From: CAVXJN01 sp963773585
GTDB taxonomy: Bacteria > Pseudomonadota > Gammaproteobacteria > JASBUN01
Length of the DNA stretch: 64,000 bases
Assembly (NCBI GenBank): GCA_963773585.1
Contig: CAVZBR010000001.1
Location: forward strand, 124,001 to 188,000
Direction: 5' to 3'
The notes beneath the pieces were generated by a model, which saw nothing but the letters and a program-made list of their open reading frames with translations, was not told the DNA's origin and did not search any database. Both the position numbers and the translations under genes were made by a program. Shown one piece after another: positions 32,253-41,023 of the stretch (its first letter is position 1; each line of letters opens with the position of its first letter).

Positions 32253-32861
32253 TTAGTACTGCGATTTCGGCTTGGTCTGATCGCTGTCCATGGGCTGCGG
32301 AGCGCTACCCGTGTCCTGCGCCGGCTTGGCTCCCGAGTCGTTGCTGGGCTCGAAAGCACTGAACTCGGATTCCTTGTAGCGCATGCTATTTTTGAGTTCG
32401 TCCTCGGTGATTCCTGAAGACAGCGCCAAGTTGTCGCCTTGCGGCTGAAGCTGTTCCAGCGGAATTGCGACATCCTTTTCGCCGATGCCGAGGAAGCCAC
32501 CTACTCCGACTACCGCATAGACCTTCTGGTCGCCGGTGCTCACAACCAGCTTGTCGACTTCGCCGACCTTGTCGCCTTTGGCGTTTACGACGTCTTTGCC
32601 GTCATAATCTTTCGGGTTATAGGCGGTGGTCTGGGTGCCGGTGGACGTGCTCTGATCCATCTGGGCGCTGGTTCCGGTGTCGCCGCTTTCCTGGGAGTGC
32701 ATACCGGTGTTGCTGTTCATCTCCGTCTGGCTTCCCATGGTGCCACTCGGCTGCTGCGCGCTGGGATTTGAGCTCTGATCGGTATCTGCGGCCAGAACCG
32801 GAGCGCTCATAGCAACCGTAAGGGCGCCGGCCAATGCAATTGCAATAGGTGATTTCTTCAT
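32253..32861 (-). CDS. Exported PRC-barrel domain protein
   Basis: A 202-residue protein: signal peptide 1-24 (VLAAD cleavage), a Ser/Met/Gln/Asn-rich segment to about 90, then a PRC barrel (KDVVNAKGDKVGEVDKLVVS to KDVAIPLEQLQ). The tail is Pro/Asp/Lys-rich and contains ESEFSAFE, shared with the EF-hand protein at 21373. PRC barrels occur in exported stress proteins and in photosynthetic and RNA-processing proteins; this exported form is of unknown function. Start at 32861 is the first giving a signal peptide, with AAGGAGGA upstream. Confidence 0.85.
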   Translation of the reverse strand: MKKSPIAIALAGALTVAMSAPVLAADTDQSSNPSAQQPSGTMGSQTEMNSNTGMHSQESGDTGTSAQMDQSTSTGTQTTAYNPKDYDGKDVVNAKGDKVGEVDKLVVSTGDQKVYAVVGVGGFLGIGEKDVAIPLEQLQPQGDNLALSSGITEDELKNSMRYKESEFSAFEPSNDSGAKPAQDTGSAPQPMDSDQTKPKSQY

Positions 32862-33181
32862 GATGTCGTCCTCCTTGATTGATAACGATGCGGCCAATAT
32901 GCGCGAACTCGTGGGCTCGAAACCGGCGAGCCGGCCGCATATTTCCTACTCCCGCATTAGCGTAGTACGGCGCCAGACGCTTGCAGCCCTGCGCGGATAA
33001 ACGATTGTCGGTAATCGGCGACGCGGGCCCGGTGGCGCCAAGTCAATCGAATATGCGAATCGTGTCGGTGCGTATATTTCGTTGTCGTCGGCCTCCGCTA
33101 GGCGCTAAAAGAGGCTACCCGGCAATAGCACGGGTTTATTGGCGTCGTGATTGGTTCAGTGTTGGATCGGAGGAGTCAAAC
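32862..33181. other. Divergent intergenic region upstream of soxA
   Basis: A 320-base gap between the PRC-barrel gene (minus) and soxA (plus). It must contain both promoters. A GGAGG ribosome binding site for soxA lies at 33169-33173. I see no operator or small gene. Confidence 0.4.
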
Positions 33182-34042
33182 ATGAAAAGGTTAGTGATCC
33201 TGATGGCGTGTGGTTTCGGGGTCGCCGCCGGTGCTGTGGCATATGGATCGCCGCAAGACGATCTGCGCAACATCCGCGAGTACTTCAAGCAGCGGTTTCC
33301 GAACGTGCCGTTTTCTGAGTACGTCAATGGTATTTACGCGCTGGATGCGGATCGTCGCGCAGCGTGGGAAGATTTCGAGTCGTTTTCGCCTCCCTATGAA
33401 GAAGCGGTAGACCTAGGCAAGAAATTGTTCAAGAAGCCGTTCGCCAATGGAAAAACCTACGGCAGCTGTTTTCCTAAAGGCGGCATAGGGGTCCGGCAGA
33501 ATTATCCGTATTTCGATCCCGCCTCGGGCACGGTCAAGACGCTCGAAGCGGAAATCAACGAATGCCGCGTCAAGAACGGTGAGCAACCGCTGCCGTGGAA
33601 GAAGGGCGATATCGCTGCGATTTCCGCCTACATGGGTTATACCTCGCGGGGCAAGGTTATCGACGTCAAAGTGCCGAACGACCCGCGGGCGCAGGAAATC
33701 TACGAGCGTGGCAAACATCATTTCTATTCCAAACGCGGCCAGTTGAACTTTTCCTGTGCGGATTGCCACGTTTACAACTCCGGCAACATGATTCGTGCGG
33801 ATATGCTAAGTCCGGCGATGGGGCAGGTGACACATTTCCCGGTGTGGCGCAAGAAGTGGGCTGAGGGTGCCGAAGGTCCAACAGCAGGTCTTGGAACGTT
33901 GCATCGCCGCTATGAAGGCTGCAACAAGCAGGTGCGTGCACATCCCTTCAAAGCCCAGTCCGACGAGTACACGGCGCTGGAATATTTCCACAGTTACCTG
34001 AGCAACGGTTTGAAGGTCAACGCGCCGAGTATGAGGCAGTAG
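33182..34042 (+). CDS. soxA: Mono-haem SoxA, sulfur oxidation c-type cytochrome
   Basis: A 286-residue periplasmic cytochrome with signal peptide 1-22, a single haem motif CADCH (192-196) and the catalytic-cysteine region RRYEGCNKQ with C247, the residue carrying the persulfide ligand in SoxA. The first, haem-binding half of the two-haem type is replaced by lone cysteines C96 and C128, likely a disulfide. SoxAX joins thiosulfate to SoxY. SoxX, SoxYZ and SoxB are not in this window, and a terminator follows directly, so the gene is transcribed alone or as the last of nothing. Confidence 0.85.
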   Translation: MKRLVILMACGFGVAAGAVAYGSPQDDLRNIREYFKQRFPNVPFSEYVNGIYALDADRRAAWEDFESFSPPYEEAVDLGKKLFKKPFANGKTYGSCFPKGGIGVRQNYPYFDPASGTVKTLEAEINECRVKNGEQPLPWKKGDIAAISAYMGYTSRGKVIDVKVPNDPRAQEIYERGKHHFYSKRGQLNFSCADCHVYNSGNMIRADMLSPAMGQVTHFPVWRKKWAEGAEGPTAGLGTLHRRYEGCNKQVRAHPFKAQSDEYTALEYFHSYLSNGLKVNAPSMRQ

Positions 34043-34063
34043 GGGCAGTTCCCAAAGCGTTGC

Positions 34064-34093
34064 GAGGGCGGCTCCCGGCCGCCCTCTTTTTTT
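34064..34093 (+). terminator. Rho-independent terminator of soxA
   Basis: GAGGGCGG (34064-34071), a seven-base loop and CCGCCCTC (34079-34086) form a perfect eight-pair stem followed by seven to eight T. It lies 21 bases after the soxA stop. Confidence 0.92.
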
Positions 34094-34133
34094 GGTCTGC
34101 GTTTGCAGCGCGGCGACTGTTTCGCCCAACCGA

Positions 34134-34166
34134 GAAAAAAGAAAAAGGCGGCTCGCGAGCCGCCTT
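34134..34166 (-). terminator. Rho-independent terminator of the FimT-like pilin gene
   Basis: AAGGCGGCTCGCGAGCCGCCTT at 34145-34166 is a perfect palindrome; on the minus strand it is followed by a T-rich tract interrupted by one C. It lies just downstream of the pilin stop, facing the soxA terminator. Confidence 0.88.
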
Positions 34167-34190
34167 CATGGGGAACAATGACCGTGCAGT

Positions 34191-35189
34191 TCAGTTTTGA
34201 TCGCAAGCGATAGTTTGAGAAGCAATGCGACCGCTCGCCATGATGCTTACCTGACGTCCGGTTTCACCGCTGCGACCGTCGCACACGGTAAAAGTGCTGA
34301 GCGCGGCGGTCGCTCCGGCAGGCGCCGAAAATGGTGTCGAGGGAACGCCAGCTCCGCCTCCGGAACTGGATGTCGATGTGGTGCCGCTGCCAGCGTCGTG
34401 CGATCCGCCAGCATTGCCGACTTGCTGGTCGTTGCCTTGATTTCCTGGCCCCGTGTTGCCGACGCCGTTCCCGTTGTTGCCGCCACCGCGATTGGAGGTG
34501 GTCGAATTGCCCCCTTGGGACGTGCTGCCAGCGCCGCTGTTGGAGCCGCCGCTGTGACCGCCGCCCGTGCTGCTGTTGCCGCCATTGTTGCTCGAATGGG
34601 AGTTGTGACTACCGGAATTCGAGTTGTGGTTACTGTGACTGCCACTACTGTAATGAGCAGCGAACGCCGGGCGTCCGGGCAATATCATCGCCACCAACCG
34701 ACTCATGGGGGTGACGAGACTTTCCGGATCGTGCGCAGCCGCGAACAATCCGCTTCCGTCTTCGTCGGGACCGGCGGCGGCAAGGAAGCCGGTCGCGCTG
34801 TAGCTCACCTGCGTAGCCCCGCCCACTGCGATCTGCACGTCGCCGGATAGCGCTTGCTGCACGCGCAGGATTGTGTCGGTACCGTCTACCGTGTCCGCGG
34901 TACCCTGGTCCGTGAATACGATCCACCCTTGATTCCAGGTGCTGACAGTACAGTCGGTGCCGGTGTTGCTGGCGCAGACCGTGACCGGGACGCCGCGCCG
35001 AATGGCCTCAGAACGCGCAAGCGACATGGATGTCACCAAATCATTGGTGCCGGTCACCAGGCGGTTATCTCGGATAATGTTGTTGAATCCGGGGATGCCA
35101 ATGGTTACGAGGATGGCCACCAGAGCCAACGCAACCATCAGTTCTATCAGAGTGAAACCCTGTTGTTTGTTGCTGTTTTTGGATGACAC
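34191..35189 (-). CDS. GspH/FimT-type minor pilin with low-complexity insertion
   Basis: A 332-residue type IV pilin-like protein. The prepilin site QQGFTLIELMVAL (G11) and helix 12-35 are typical, followed by a FimT domain (SMSLARSEAIRRG, VCASNTGTDC, WNQGWIVFTD). After SATGFLAAAG the FimT fold is interrupted by residues about 140-296: a segment resembling a hydrophobic leader (RLVAMILPGRPAFA) and a long Ser/Gly/Asn/His-rich stretch; the fold resumes at STFTVCDGR with GRQVSIMASGR. The insertion roughly doubles the usual length. Other pilin genes are not adjacent. Likely a surface-exposed minor pilin. Confidence 0.85.
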   Translation of the reverse strand: MSSKNSNKQQGFTLIELMVALALVAILVTIGIPGFNNIIRDNRLVTGTNDLVTSMSLARSEAIRRGVPVTVCASNTGTDCTVSTWNQGWIVFTDQGTADTVDGTDTILRVQQALSGDVQIAVGGATQVSYSATGFLAAAGPDEDGSGLFAAAHDPESLVTPMSRLVAMILPGRPAFAAHYSSGSHSNHNSNSGSHNSHSSNNGGNSSTGGGHSGGSNSGAGSTSQGGNSTTSNRGGGNNGNGVGNTGPGNQGNDQQVGNAGGSHDAGSGTTSTSSSGGGAGVPSTPFSAPAGATAALSTFTVCDGRSGETGRQVSIMASGRIASQTIACDQN

Positions 35190-35570
35190 GATCGCCCCTC
35201 CCGCTAACTAATTCGACGTTCCACACTTGTGCGGCGGGTTTACGCCGTTCTGTGAACTGGTTAGCGTTCGGGAAATCCCAGACTTTAGGACAGGATCACG
35301 TTTTTCTTTCCATCCAGGCACCCTGAAATGAGAAAACAGAGTCGAAACAGCGGCATAGAATGCGCCTGCCGGAGACTGCGAGATTTTCTCGACACGGTGC
35401 GAGTGGGGACTTCGGCCTGCGAGTTTGCTGGAGGATCAATACCTGTGATTGTGACCATTGCTGGATTTCACTTTACTCCGGCGCCGCCCGGCCCTACATA
35501 CAGGGCCGCGGCCCGATTGGATCAGGTTCGGGCCGGTTCAGCGTGAAATCACCCAGGAGTGTGAGCCATC
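35190..35570. other. Divergent intergenic region
   Basis: About 380 bases between the pilin gene and the small PA3496-like gene. Short frames in it have no protein-like character. It should contain promoters for both genes. Confidence 0.4.
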
Positions 35571-35822
35571 ATGAGCACAAAATCGCGGTCGGTGGGCGTT
35601 CGGTCTCGGCGCGGTTGTGATCGCCAGCAACCACCTTCATGGGCCGAGGCAGACGACGAACTGTCGGTTCCCGAGCCCGCGGTCGGGGGTCGTGCCTCGC
35701 ACCGGGCCGTCGAACACGACGACCTTCGGCAACTCGCCGCTCGGCGCAAATTGGAGCAGTACCTGGAATCGAAGCGCTTGCGTGAGCACCTGCAGGAGAT
35801 CTACTTCGACGAGGAGTACTGA
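35571..35822 (+). CDS. Small PA3496-like protein
   Basis: An 83-residue hydrophilic protein whose C-terminal 30 residues (ARRKLEQYLESKRLREHLQE) form a charged helix like that of the PA3496 family, small proteins linked to envelope integrity. A second member, sharing this helix, is at 49851. The gene ends inside the convergent LysR gene (22-base overlap) and a terminator follows there. Function unproven. Confidence 0.65.
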   Translation: MSTKSRSVGVRSRRGCDRQQPPSWAEADDELSVPEPAVGGRASHRAVEHDDLRQLAARRKLEQYLESKRLREHLQEIYFDEEY

Positions 35823-36673
35823 TCTTGCTTGTCGCTTGCAAGGAAATACCCCAACAGGCGGTCGATGACCGCCTGTTTTTCGTGGCCGGCGGGATAGACT
35901 GCATAGGCGCTGCGATCGATTTCCGGCGCGCCCTCCACCATATACAGCTGCCCGTCAGCGAGCGCCTCCTGCACCATCGGCCGTGCCAAGTACGCGGCGC
36001 CGCCGGACTTCAGCAACAGCGAACGTGCCAGGCGTCCAAGCCCGATACGCAACCGCGGTGCCGGCATTTCGGGAAAAAAACGGGCATGGCTGATCGCGAA
36101 GGACGTACCCCAATCCACCATCAGATAGTCCCCGGTCAACGCTTGCTCGACGCTGAGACCCGGGCGCGAGGCGACCATGACCAACGGCACGCGCGCCACC
36201 TCCGTGGCGAGCAGTTGCGTCATCTGTGGCGCTTCGAACAGAAACGCCAGGTCCAGCGAGCCATCCAGTAACCGGCGCAGTTGTGCATCGTGGCTTAGCG
36301 CCTCTACGTACAGACCAATATCTGGCTGCTCGTCGTCGATCCAATTCAGCCATTCCTGCAGCGCGATGTCCCATAAACTGGACTCGCCGGCGACAGCCAA
36401 TGGGGTGCGGCTATCGTCGGTTTGCACGATTTCCTGGAGCGCGCGATGCCAATTGTTCAACATGCGCTCTGCATGGGGCACCAGCTTCTGACCTGCCGAT
36501 GTAGGTTGGATGTTGTTGCGGTCGCGGGTGAACAGTTCAACGCCCACCAGTTCTTCCAACTGCCGGATGCGCGCGCTGACTGCCGACTGACTGACGAATA
36601 AGTTGTCCGCTGCTTTGCCGAAATGGCGCGTCCGATTGACTTCTAGAAAGGTTTTGAGGAGATCGGTGTCCAC
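35801..36673 (-). CDS. HdfR-type LysR-family transcriptional regulator
   Basis: A 290-residue LysR protein: helix-turn-helix VDTDLLKTFLEVNRTRHFGKAA..VSQSAVSARIRQLEELVG at the N-terminus and a substrate-binding domain. The recognition helix with SQSAVSARIRQLE resembles HdfR, a regulator of flagellar and glutamate genes. The GTG at 36673 is preferred because it gives the family N-terminus; the frame stays open upstream to 37135 without homology. The adjoining gene set gives no hint of targets. Confidence 0.85.
   Translation of the reverse strand: MDTDLLKTFLEVNRTRHFGKAADNLFVSQSAVSARIRQLEELVGVELFTRDRNNIQPTSAGQKLVPHAERMLNNWHRALQEIVQTDDSRTPLAVAGESSLWDIALQEWLNWIDDEQPDIGLYVEALSHDAQLRRLLDGSLDLAFLFEAPQMTQLLATEVARVPLVMVASRPGLSVEQALTGDYLMVDWGTSFAISHARFFPEMPAPRLRIGLGRLARSLLLKSGGAAYLARPMVQEALADGQLYMVEGAPEIDRSAYAVYPAGHEKQAVIDRLLGYFLASDKQDQYSSSK
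35853..35880 (+). terminator. Terminator for the small PA3496-like gene, inside the convergent LysR gene
   Basis: AACAGGCGGTC (35853-35863), loop GAT and GACCGCCTGTT (35867-35877) make a perfect 11-pair hairpin followed by T residues on the plus strand. It lies wholly within the 3' coding part of the minus-strand LysR gene, 31 bases after the small gene's stop. Confidence 0.8.
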
Positions 36674-37673
36674 ATCGATTGCCCGGCCTTTTGCAACGCT
36701 TTTACACTGGATCATGCTGACGCGCAACGCAGGATACAAAATGTTCCAGCATGGATCAGCGCGCTGAACACTGTCCAATCGAGGATCGAATCGAAAGGAT
36801 CGACAATGTTTGCTGACATCTGCCCACCGCACATCTGAGGCCGTTTTTCCCCGTGCGGCACGACCAGCGGACCTCGGTCGCTCCCGACGGCCTCGTATGC
36901 GCTGGACAGCCCAAAGCGGGTTTGTCTTCGCGCCGCCAACGCCCGATCCGGAACCGACTTCGATGGCTCGGCCGCGGACGGGAGAAGCCTGGGGGCATGA
37001 TCTCGCCCCGGGCTGCGCAGGTGCGCCAGGCCATCGGCGTCTTCGACGCCACTGCCGTGACCGCAGGCCCGGGCCGTGGGCGCGCCCAACGGTAGTTCCG
37101 TCTAGCCGTGGACGATTTCGGCACAGGTTGGTCATCTCTTACGCAGTTGCGGGAACCGAGGTGGGCGACTCAGGATCGACAAGTCCTTTTGTCATGACCA
37201 TGGCGAAAAGCGAACAACGCCACCATCGTTCGGCCTGCGTCGTGCAATTTCTCAGGACTTTTTTCGCGTTCGCGGCGTCGGTGACCAGCGCTGTCGGTGA
37301 TTGTCGCCGGCGTGAGTCGCCGAACCGCCCGATGCCGATCGGTGGCGGTGCCACGGCTTCGGGTGTACACGCGCTGAGGCCACACGTTACGATCGACGGT
37401 TCGACATGATGTGGCGCCAGCGGAAGGAGCTGCGTACCATTACTGCCTCATGCCTTCGGACTCAGGGCCGGTCTGGCATAGCAGTTGCGGGCCAGCTACG
37501 CGATGAGCGGGTTTGACGCGCAATGCCGCGCCACGTACACCGCGTGAATCCACGCCCCTGTCGCCTCGTGTGTGAATTGTTTCGCGTCCGTCGTTTGTTC
37601 TAGCGGCTTTCGTAGTGGAATTGAGCTGTTCTGGGCCGGGCCGGTCACTCGTATGAACTTTAAGGAATTTCCA
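36674..37673. other. One-kilobase region without a convincing gene
   Basis: Several overlapping open frames occur on both strands (for example plus 36810-37409, and the minus-strand extension of the LysR frame to 37135), but their translations are Arg/Pro/Ser-rich shadow-like peptides with no motif. There is no tRNA, no obvious repeat and no strong hairpin. It may hold promoters, a small RNA or a decayed gene. Confidence 0.4.
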
Positions 37674-37979
37674 ATGGAACGTGCAGCGAAAACCTATATC
37701 GGTATCGATCAGGACCACTTCGGCGGCATGACGCCGACCGGTAGCATCATTCGCGATGCCTGGGTGTTCGGCATTCTGCCGGAAACCGAAACCTGCGCCG
37801 GTTGGACAGGCGGGCGGTTACAGCCGGTTTATGATGCGGTCGCCGAAGCCTGGGAGCCCTATGGTCACTTGGTCAGCCATCTGCCGGCGGAACTTCGCGA
37901 GCGCCATGACCGCATCTACGGCGAGGCCTTGCGGCGCGCCAAGGAGCTGGGCTGGACGCCGCCCATGGAGACCGATTGA
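37674..37979 (+). CDS. Conserved-looking hypothetical protein, 101 residues
   Basis: A soluble 101-residue protein with no signal peptide or membrane helix. AAGGA seven bases before the ATG at 37674 fixes the start; a start seven codons earlier exists. The sequence IGIDQDHFGGMTPTGSIIRD and FGILPETETCAGWT has a folded-protein look with one cysteine, but I do not recognise a family. It stands alone, with no clear operon partner. Confidence 0.65.
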   Translation: MERAAKTYIGIDQDHFGGMTPTGSIIRDAWVFGILPETETCAGWTGGRLQPVYDAVAEAWEPYGHLVSHLPAELRERHDRIYGEALRRAKELGWTPPMETD

Positions 37980-38056
37980 TCGGGCAAAAAGCGCGCTAAC
38001 GATTGCCACTTCCCCGCCGATAAGCAGGACGGACGCTAAAACGCAGGGAAAATCAA

Positions 38057-39526
38057 ATGTCTCGCATACGCAACGTCATAATCGGGGTGCTGTTGCTGGT
38101 CGGGCTCGGATATCTGGGTCTGAAAGTCTATATCTACCACCAGGTCAAATCGGGCCTCGACAATGCCATTGCTGCGGCGTCCCCCTTCGCCGATATCCGT
38201 TACGACGGCATCTCTTCCTCGCTCACCGGTAGCGTCACCGTGCGCAATGTCCGCGTGCATGGTTTTGGCGACGACGTGCAAGTGGAAGGCGTGCGACTGG
38301 GCACGCCCAACCTGATCTACTTGTTGGGAACACTGTCGGAACTGCAGCGCGGTGAACCGCCGCGGTTTTTGGAACTGCAAATCAACGGGCTGAGCCTCGC
38401 TCTCGACGGTCCGCTGATGAATCTGTTGCAGGGCGCGATGCAGAGCAAGGTTCCACAGCTTCCAGCGTCATTTCCCTGCGCCGGCCAAATCGCGTTCGGG
38501 CCGGCGGTGTGGCGCGCCATGGGTTATCAGCGCCTGCGCAACGACGTATTCCTGCGCGTCGATCTCGACAACGATGCGCACACGATCCGCATGCAAGGGA
38601 AGTGGAAAACCGCTGATATGGGCGATGTCGGATTCACGACCGAGCTCGCGCGCATCGATCCGGTATTCACTCGGGATCAGGCGGCCCAGCGCGCACTGTT
38701 GCGCTCGTTCTCGTTCGACTACACCGATCATTCCTATTACAAGCGCCTGGTGCAGTACTGCGCAGGTCGCGACAAAGCCGAACCGAGCACTTTCATCTCC
38801 TCGGTGGTCAACGCCAATGCGACTTACTACATGTATAGCTGGGGGGTGGTCCCCGGAATTGATCTGCGGCGCGCGTACGGCGAATTTCTCCGCAATCCCC
38901 AGTCCTTCAGTGTGGTCGCGCATCCGAACACGCCGCTGGAACTGTCGCTGCTGAGTCAATACTCGCCCGATGACCTGGTGGCGCTGCTCGATTTGCGCGC
39001 CATCGTCAACGGCCGTGGGGTCGAGTCGTCGCAGGTCTCCTATCGGCCGGAACTGTTGGGTCAGTACGCGGCGGCACCGCAGCAGCCCCTGCAGTGGCCG
39101 AACGCGCCGGCGCAAAAGTCCCAGGCAGCCAAACCGGTGCCGCAATCGAGTCCGGCGCGCTCCAGTCGTCCGGCGCCGCAGTCGAGACCGGCGCGAAGCA
39201 CGCGTCCAGCGCCGGAAGCCGCCCACCAAGCGCGCGCGCAGCCGCAGGCTGCGAAGCCGGTGAAGCCGGAGACATCGTCGTCGCCAACGACGCCGCAGGA
39301 AGTGGCATTCGGCTATCGGCGCGTGTCGCGCGAGCTTCTCGATCGTTACGTCGGGCGCTATGTCCGGGTCTACACTGCAGAGGGATCGGCCCGCGAAGGC
39401 GTGCTGAACGCGGTGCGCGACAGCGAAGTCGTGGTCGAACACCGTATGTACGGCGGCAGCATGGCAGTCCCTGTGCCTTTCGGCAAAATCGAACGCATCG
39501 AGGTGTGGCTGCCGCAAAGCTCGTAG
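38057..39526 (+). CDS. Membrane-anchored hypothetical protein with Pro-rich linker
   Basis: A 489-residue protein: one N-terminal membrane helix (about 7-24), a periplasmic domain (25-345) with VRNVRVHGFGDDVQVEGVRLG, an arrangement reminiscent of AsmA/YdgA-type proteins, a Pro/Ala/Arg/Ser-rich linker (347-415) and a small beta-rich C-terminal domain (VGRYVRVYTAEGSAREGVLN to IERIEVWLP). No catalytic motif is seen. It precedes the polyphosphate phosphotransferase gene by 18 bases and is probably cotranscribed. Confidence 0.7.
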   Translation: MSRIRNVIIGVLLLVGLGYLGLKVYIYHQVKSGLDNAIAAASPFADIRYDGISSSLTGSVTVRNVRVHGFGDDVQVEGVRLGTPNLIYLLGTLSELQRGEPPRFLELQINGLSLALDGPLMNLLQGAMQSKVPQLPASFPCAGQIAFGPAVWRAMGYQRLRNDVFLRVDLDNDAHTIRMQGKWKTADMGDVGFTTELARIDPVFTRDQAAQRALLRSFSFDYTDHSYYKRLVQYCAGRDKAEPSTFISSVVNANATYYMYSWGVVPGIDLRRAYGEFLRNPQSFSVVAHPNTPLELSLLSQYSPDDLVALLDLRAIVNGRGVESSQVSYRPELLGQYAAAPQQPLQWPNAPAQKSQAAKPVPQSSPARSSRPAPQSRPARSTRPAPEAAHQARAQPQAAKPVKPETSSSPTTPQEVAFGYRRVSRELLDRYVGRYVRVYTAEGSAREGVLNAVRDSEVVVEHRMYGGSMAVPVPFGKIERIEVWLPQSS

Positions 39527-39544
39527 CGCAACAGGAGGCAGCCA

Positions 39545-41023
39545 GTGTTCGAAGCGGTGGAGCTCGCACACAAAGTTTCGAAGGCGCATTTCCAGCAACA
39601 GGAGCCGGCGCTTCACACGGCACTGCTCGAAGCGCAGCTCGCGTTGGCCGAGGCTCGGGTACCGGTGGTGCTGATCATTACCGGTATGGAAGGCGCCGCG
39701 CGCGGCGCGCTGCTAAATCGTTTGCACAAATGGCTGGATACCCGGGGCGTTCGTACCGAAGCGGTTTGGGATGAAACCGACGAAGAGCGCGAACGGCCGC
39801 GGCTGTGGCGTTTCTGGCGCCGGCTGCCCGCCCGCGACGAAATCGCGATCTTTCTCGGTGGCTGGTACGCCCAGCCGCTGGCGGCGCGAACCTTCGGCAA
39901 GCTCAAGCGCGTGGATTTCGAACACTGTTTGCAGCGCGCCCAGGAATTGGAGCGGATGCTGACTGACGACGGCGCCCTGGTGCTGAAGTTCTGGCTCCAT
40001 GTGTCCAAGCAGACTCAACGAAGCAGACTCAAACAGCAGGTCAAAGAAGGACGTCGTCTGACCAAACAGGAAAAGCGTTTCGCCGCGCACTACGAGCGCA
40101 CGGCCGAAACCGCGGAAGTACTGATACGCAAAACCGACCACGGCTACAGCCCCTGGTATCTGGTCGAAGCGGAGGATCCGCAGTACCGCGATCTCACAGT
40201 CGGCCAGACCTTGCTTGATGCGCTCCAACGGCGGCTGCGCCAGACCGGGACGGAGCGCCGCGGCTATCATCTCAGCAATCCGTTGCCGCCTGCAGAACCT
40301 GAGGCCGAAGTCACGGTGCTCGATCGCCTGGACCTGGACCGCTCGCTTTCCGCCAAGGCATACCACGAGCGCCTGGAATCCCTGCGCATTCGACTCAGCA
40401 ATCTTGCGTGGGCGGCGCATGACGCCGGCCATTCAACGGTCATCGTCCTGGAAGGTTGGGATGCTGCCGGCAAGGGCAGCGCAATCCGCCGGATCGCATC
40501 CGCGGTGGACGCGCGCCTGTTGCGGGTAATCGCGTCCGGCGCACCCACCGATGAAGAACGTGACCATCACTACCTCTGGCGTTTCTGGCGCCATATTCCC
40601 CGGGCCGGTTACGTCACCGCCTACGACCGCTCCTGGTACGGCCGTGTTCTGGTGGAGCGGGTGGAAGGTTTCGCCGAAGAATCGGAATGGATGCGGGCCT
40701 ATCAGGAGATCAACGATTTCGAAAGCCAACTGGTTGACCACGGCATCGTACTGGTGAAGTTCTGGCTCCACATCAGCGAAGAAGAACAGTTGCGGCGCTT
40801 CCAGGCACGGGAGGAGACGCCGTGGAAGCAATACAAGATTGGTGCGGAAGATTGGCGCAACCGCGACCAATGGGATCAGTACCGTCTGGCTGTGAATGAT
40901 ATGGTGATGCGCACCAGTACCGACGTCGCGCCTTGGCATCTGATCCCCGCGAACGATAAGAAATATGCACGCGTGCAAGTGATGGAGCGGTTGTGCGCAG
41001 CACTGGAGCGGCGCCTGGGATGA
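39545..41023 (+). CDS. pap: Polyphosphate:AMP phosphotransferase
   Basis: A 492-residue double-domain PPK2 enzyme that phosphorylates AMP with polyphosphate. The C-terminal domain has a complete Walker A EGWDAAGKGS, TYDRSWYGRV-like lid region (YDRSWYGRVLVERVEGF) and DFESQLVDHGIVLVKFWLHIS. The N-terminal domain keeps the fold but a degenerate loop GMEGAARGALL, typical of this class. GTG start with AGGAG upstream. The 3' end overlaps the next gene by four bases. Confidence 0.9.
   Translation: MFEAVELAHKVSKAHFQQQEPALHTALLEAQLALAEARVPVVLIITGMEGAARGALLNRLHKWLDTRGVRTEAVWDETDEERERPRLWRFWRRLPARDEIAIFLGGWYAQPLAARTFGKLKRVDFEHCLQRAQELERMLTDDGALVLKFWLHVSKQTQRSRLKQQVKEGRRLTKQEKRFAAHYERTAETAEVLIRKTDHGYSPWYLVEAEDPQYRDLTVGQTLLDALQRRLRQTGTERRGYHLSNPLPPAEPEAEVTVLDRLDLDRSLSAKAYHERLESLRIRLSNLAWAAHDAGHSTVIVLEGWDAAGKGSAIRRIASAVDARLLRVIASGAPTDEERDHHYLWRFWRHIPRAGYVTAYDRSWYGRVLVERVEGFAEESEWMRAYQEINDFESQLVDHGIVLVKFWLHISEEEQLRRFQAREETPWKQYKIGAEDWRNRDQWDQYRLAVNDMVMRTSTDVAPWHLIPANDKKYARVQVMERLCAALERRLG

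Noticed and set aside
36810..37409. Plus-strand 199-codon frame in the gene-poor tract
   Set aside because: Arg/Pro/Ser-rich translation, no ribosome binding site and overlap with equally long frames on the other strand.
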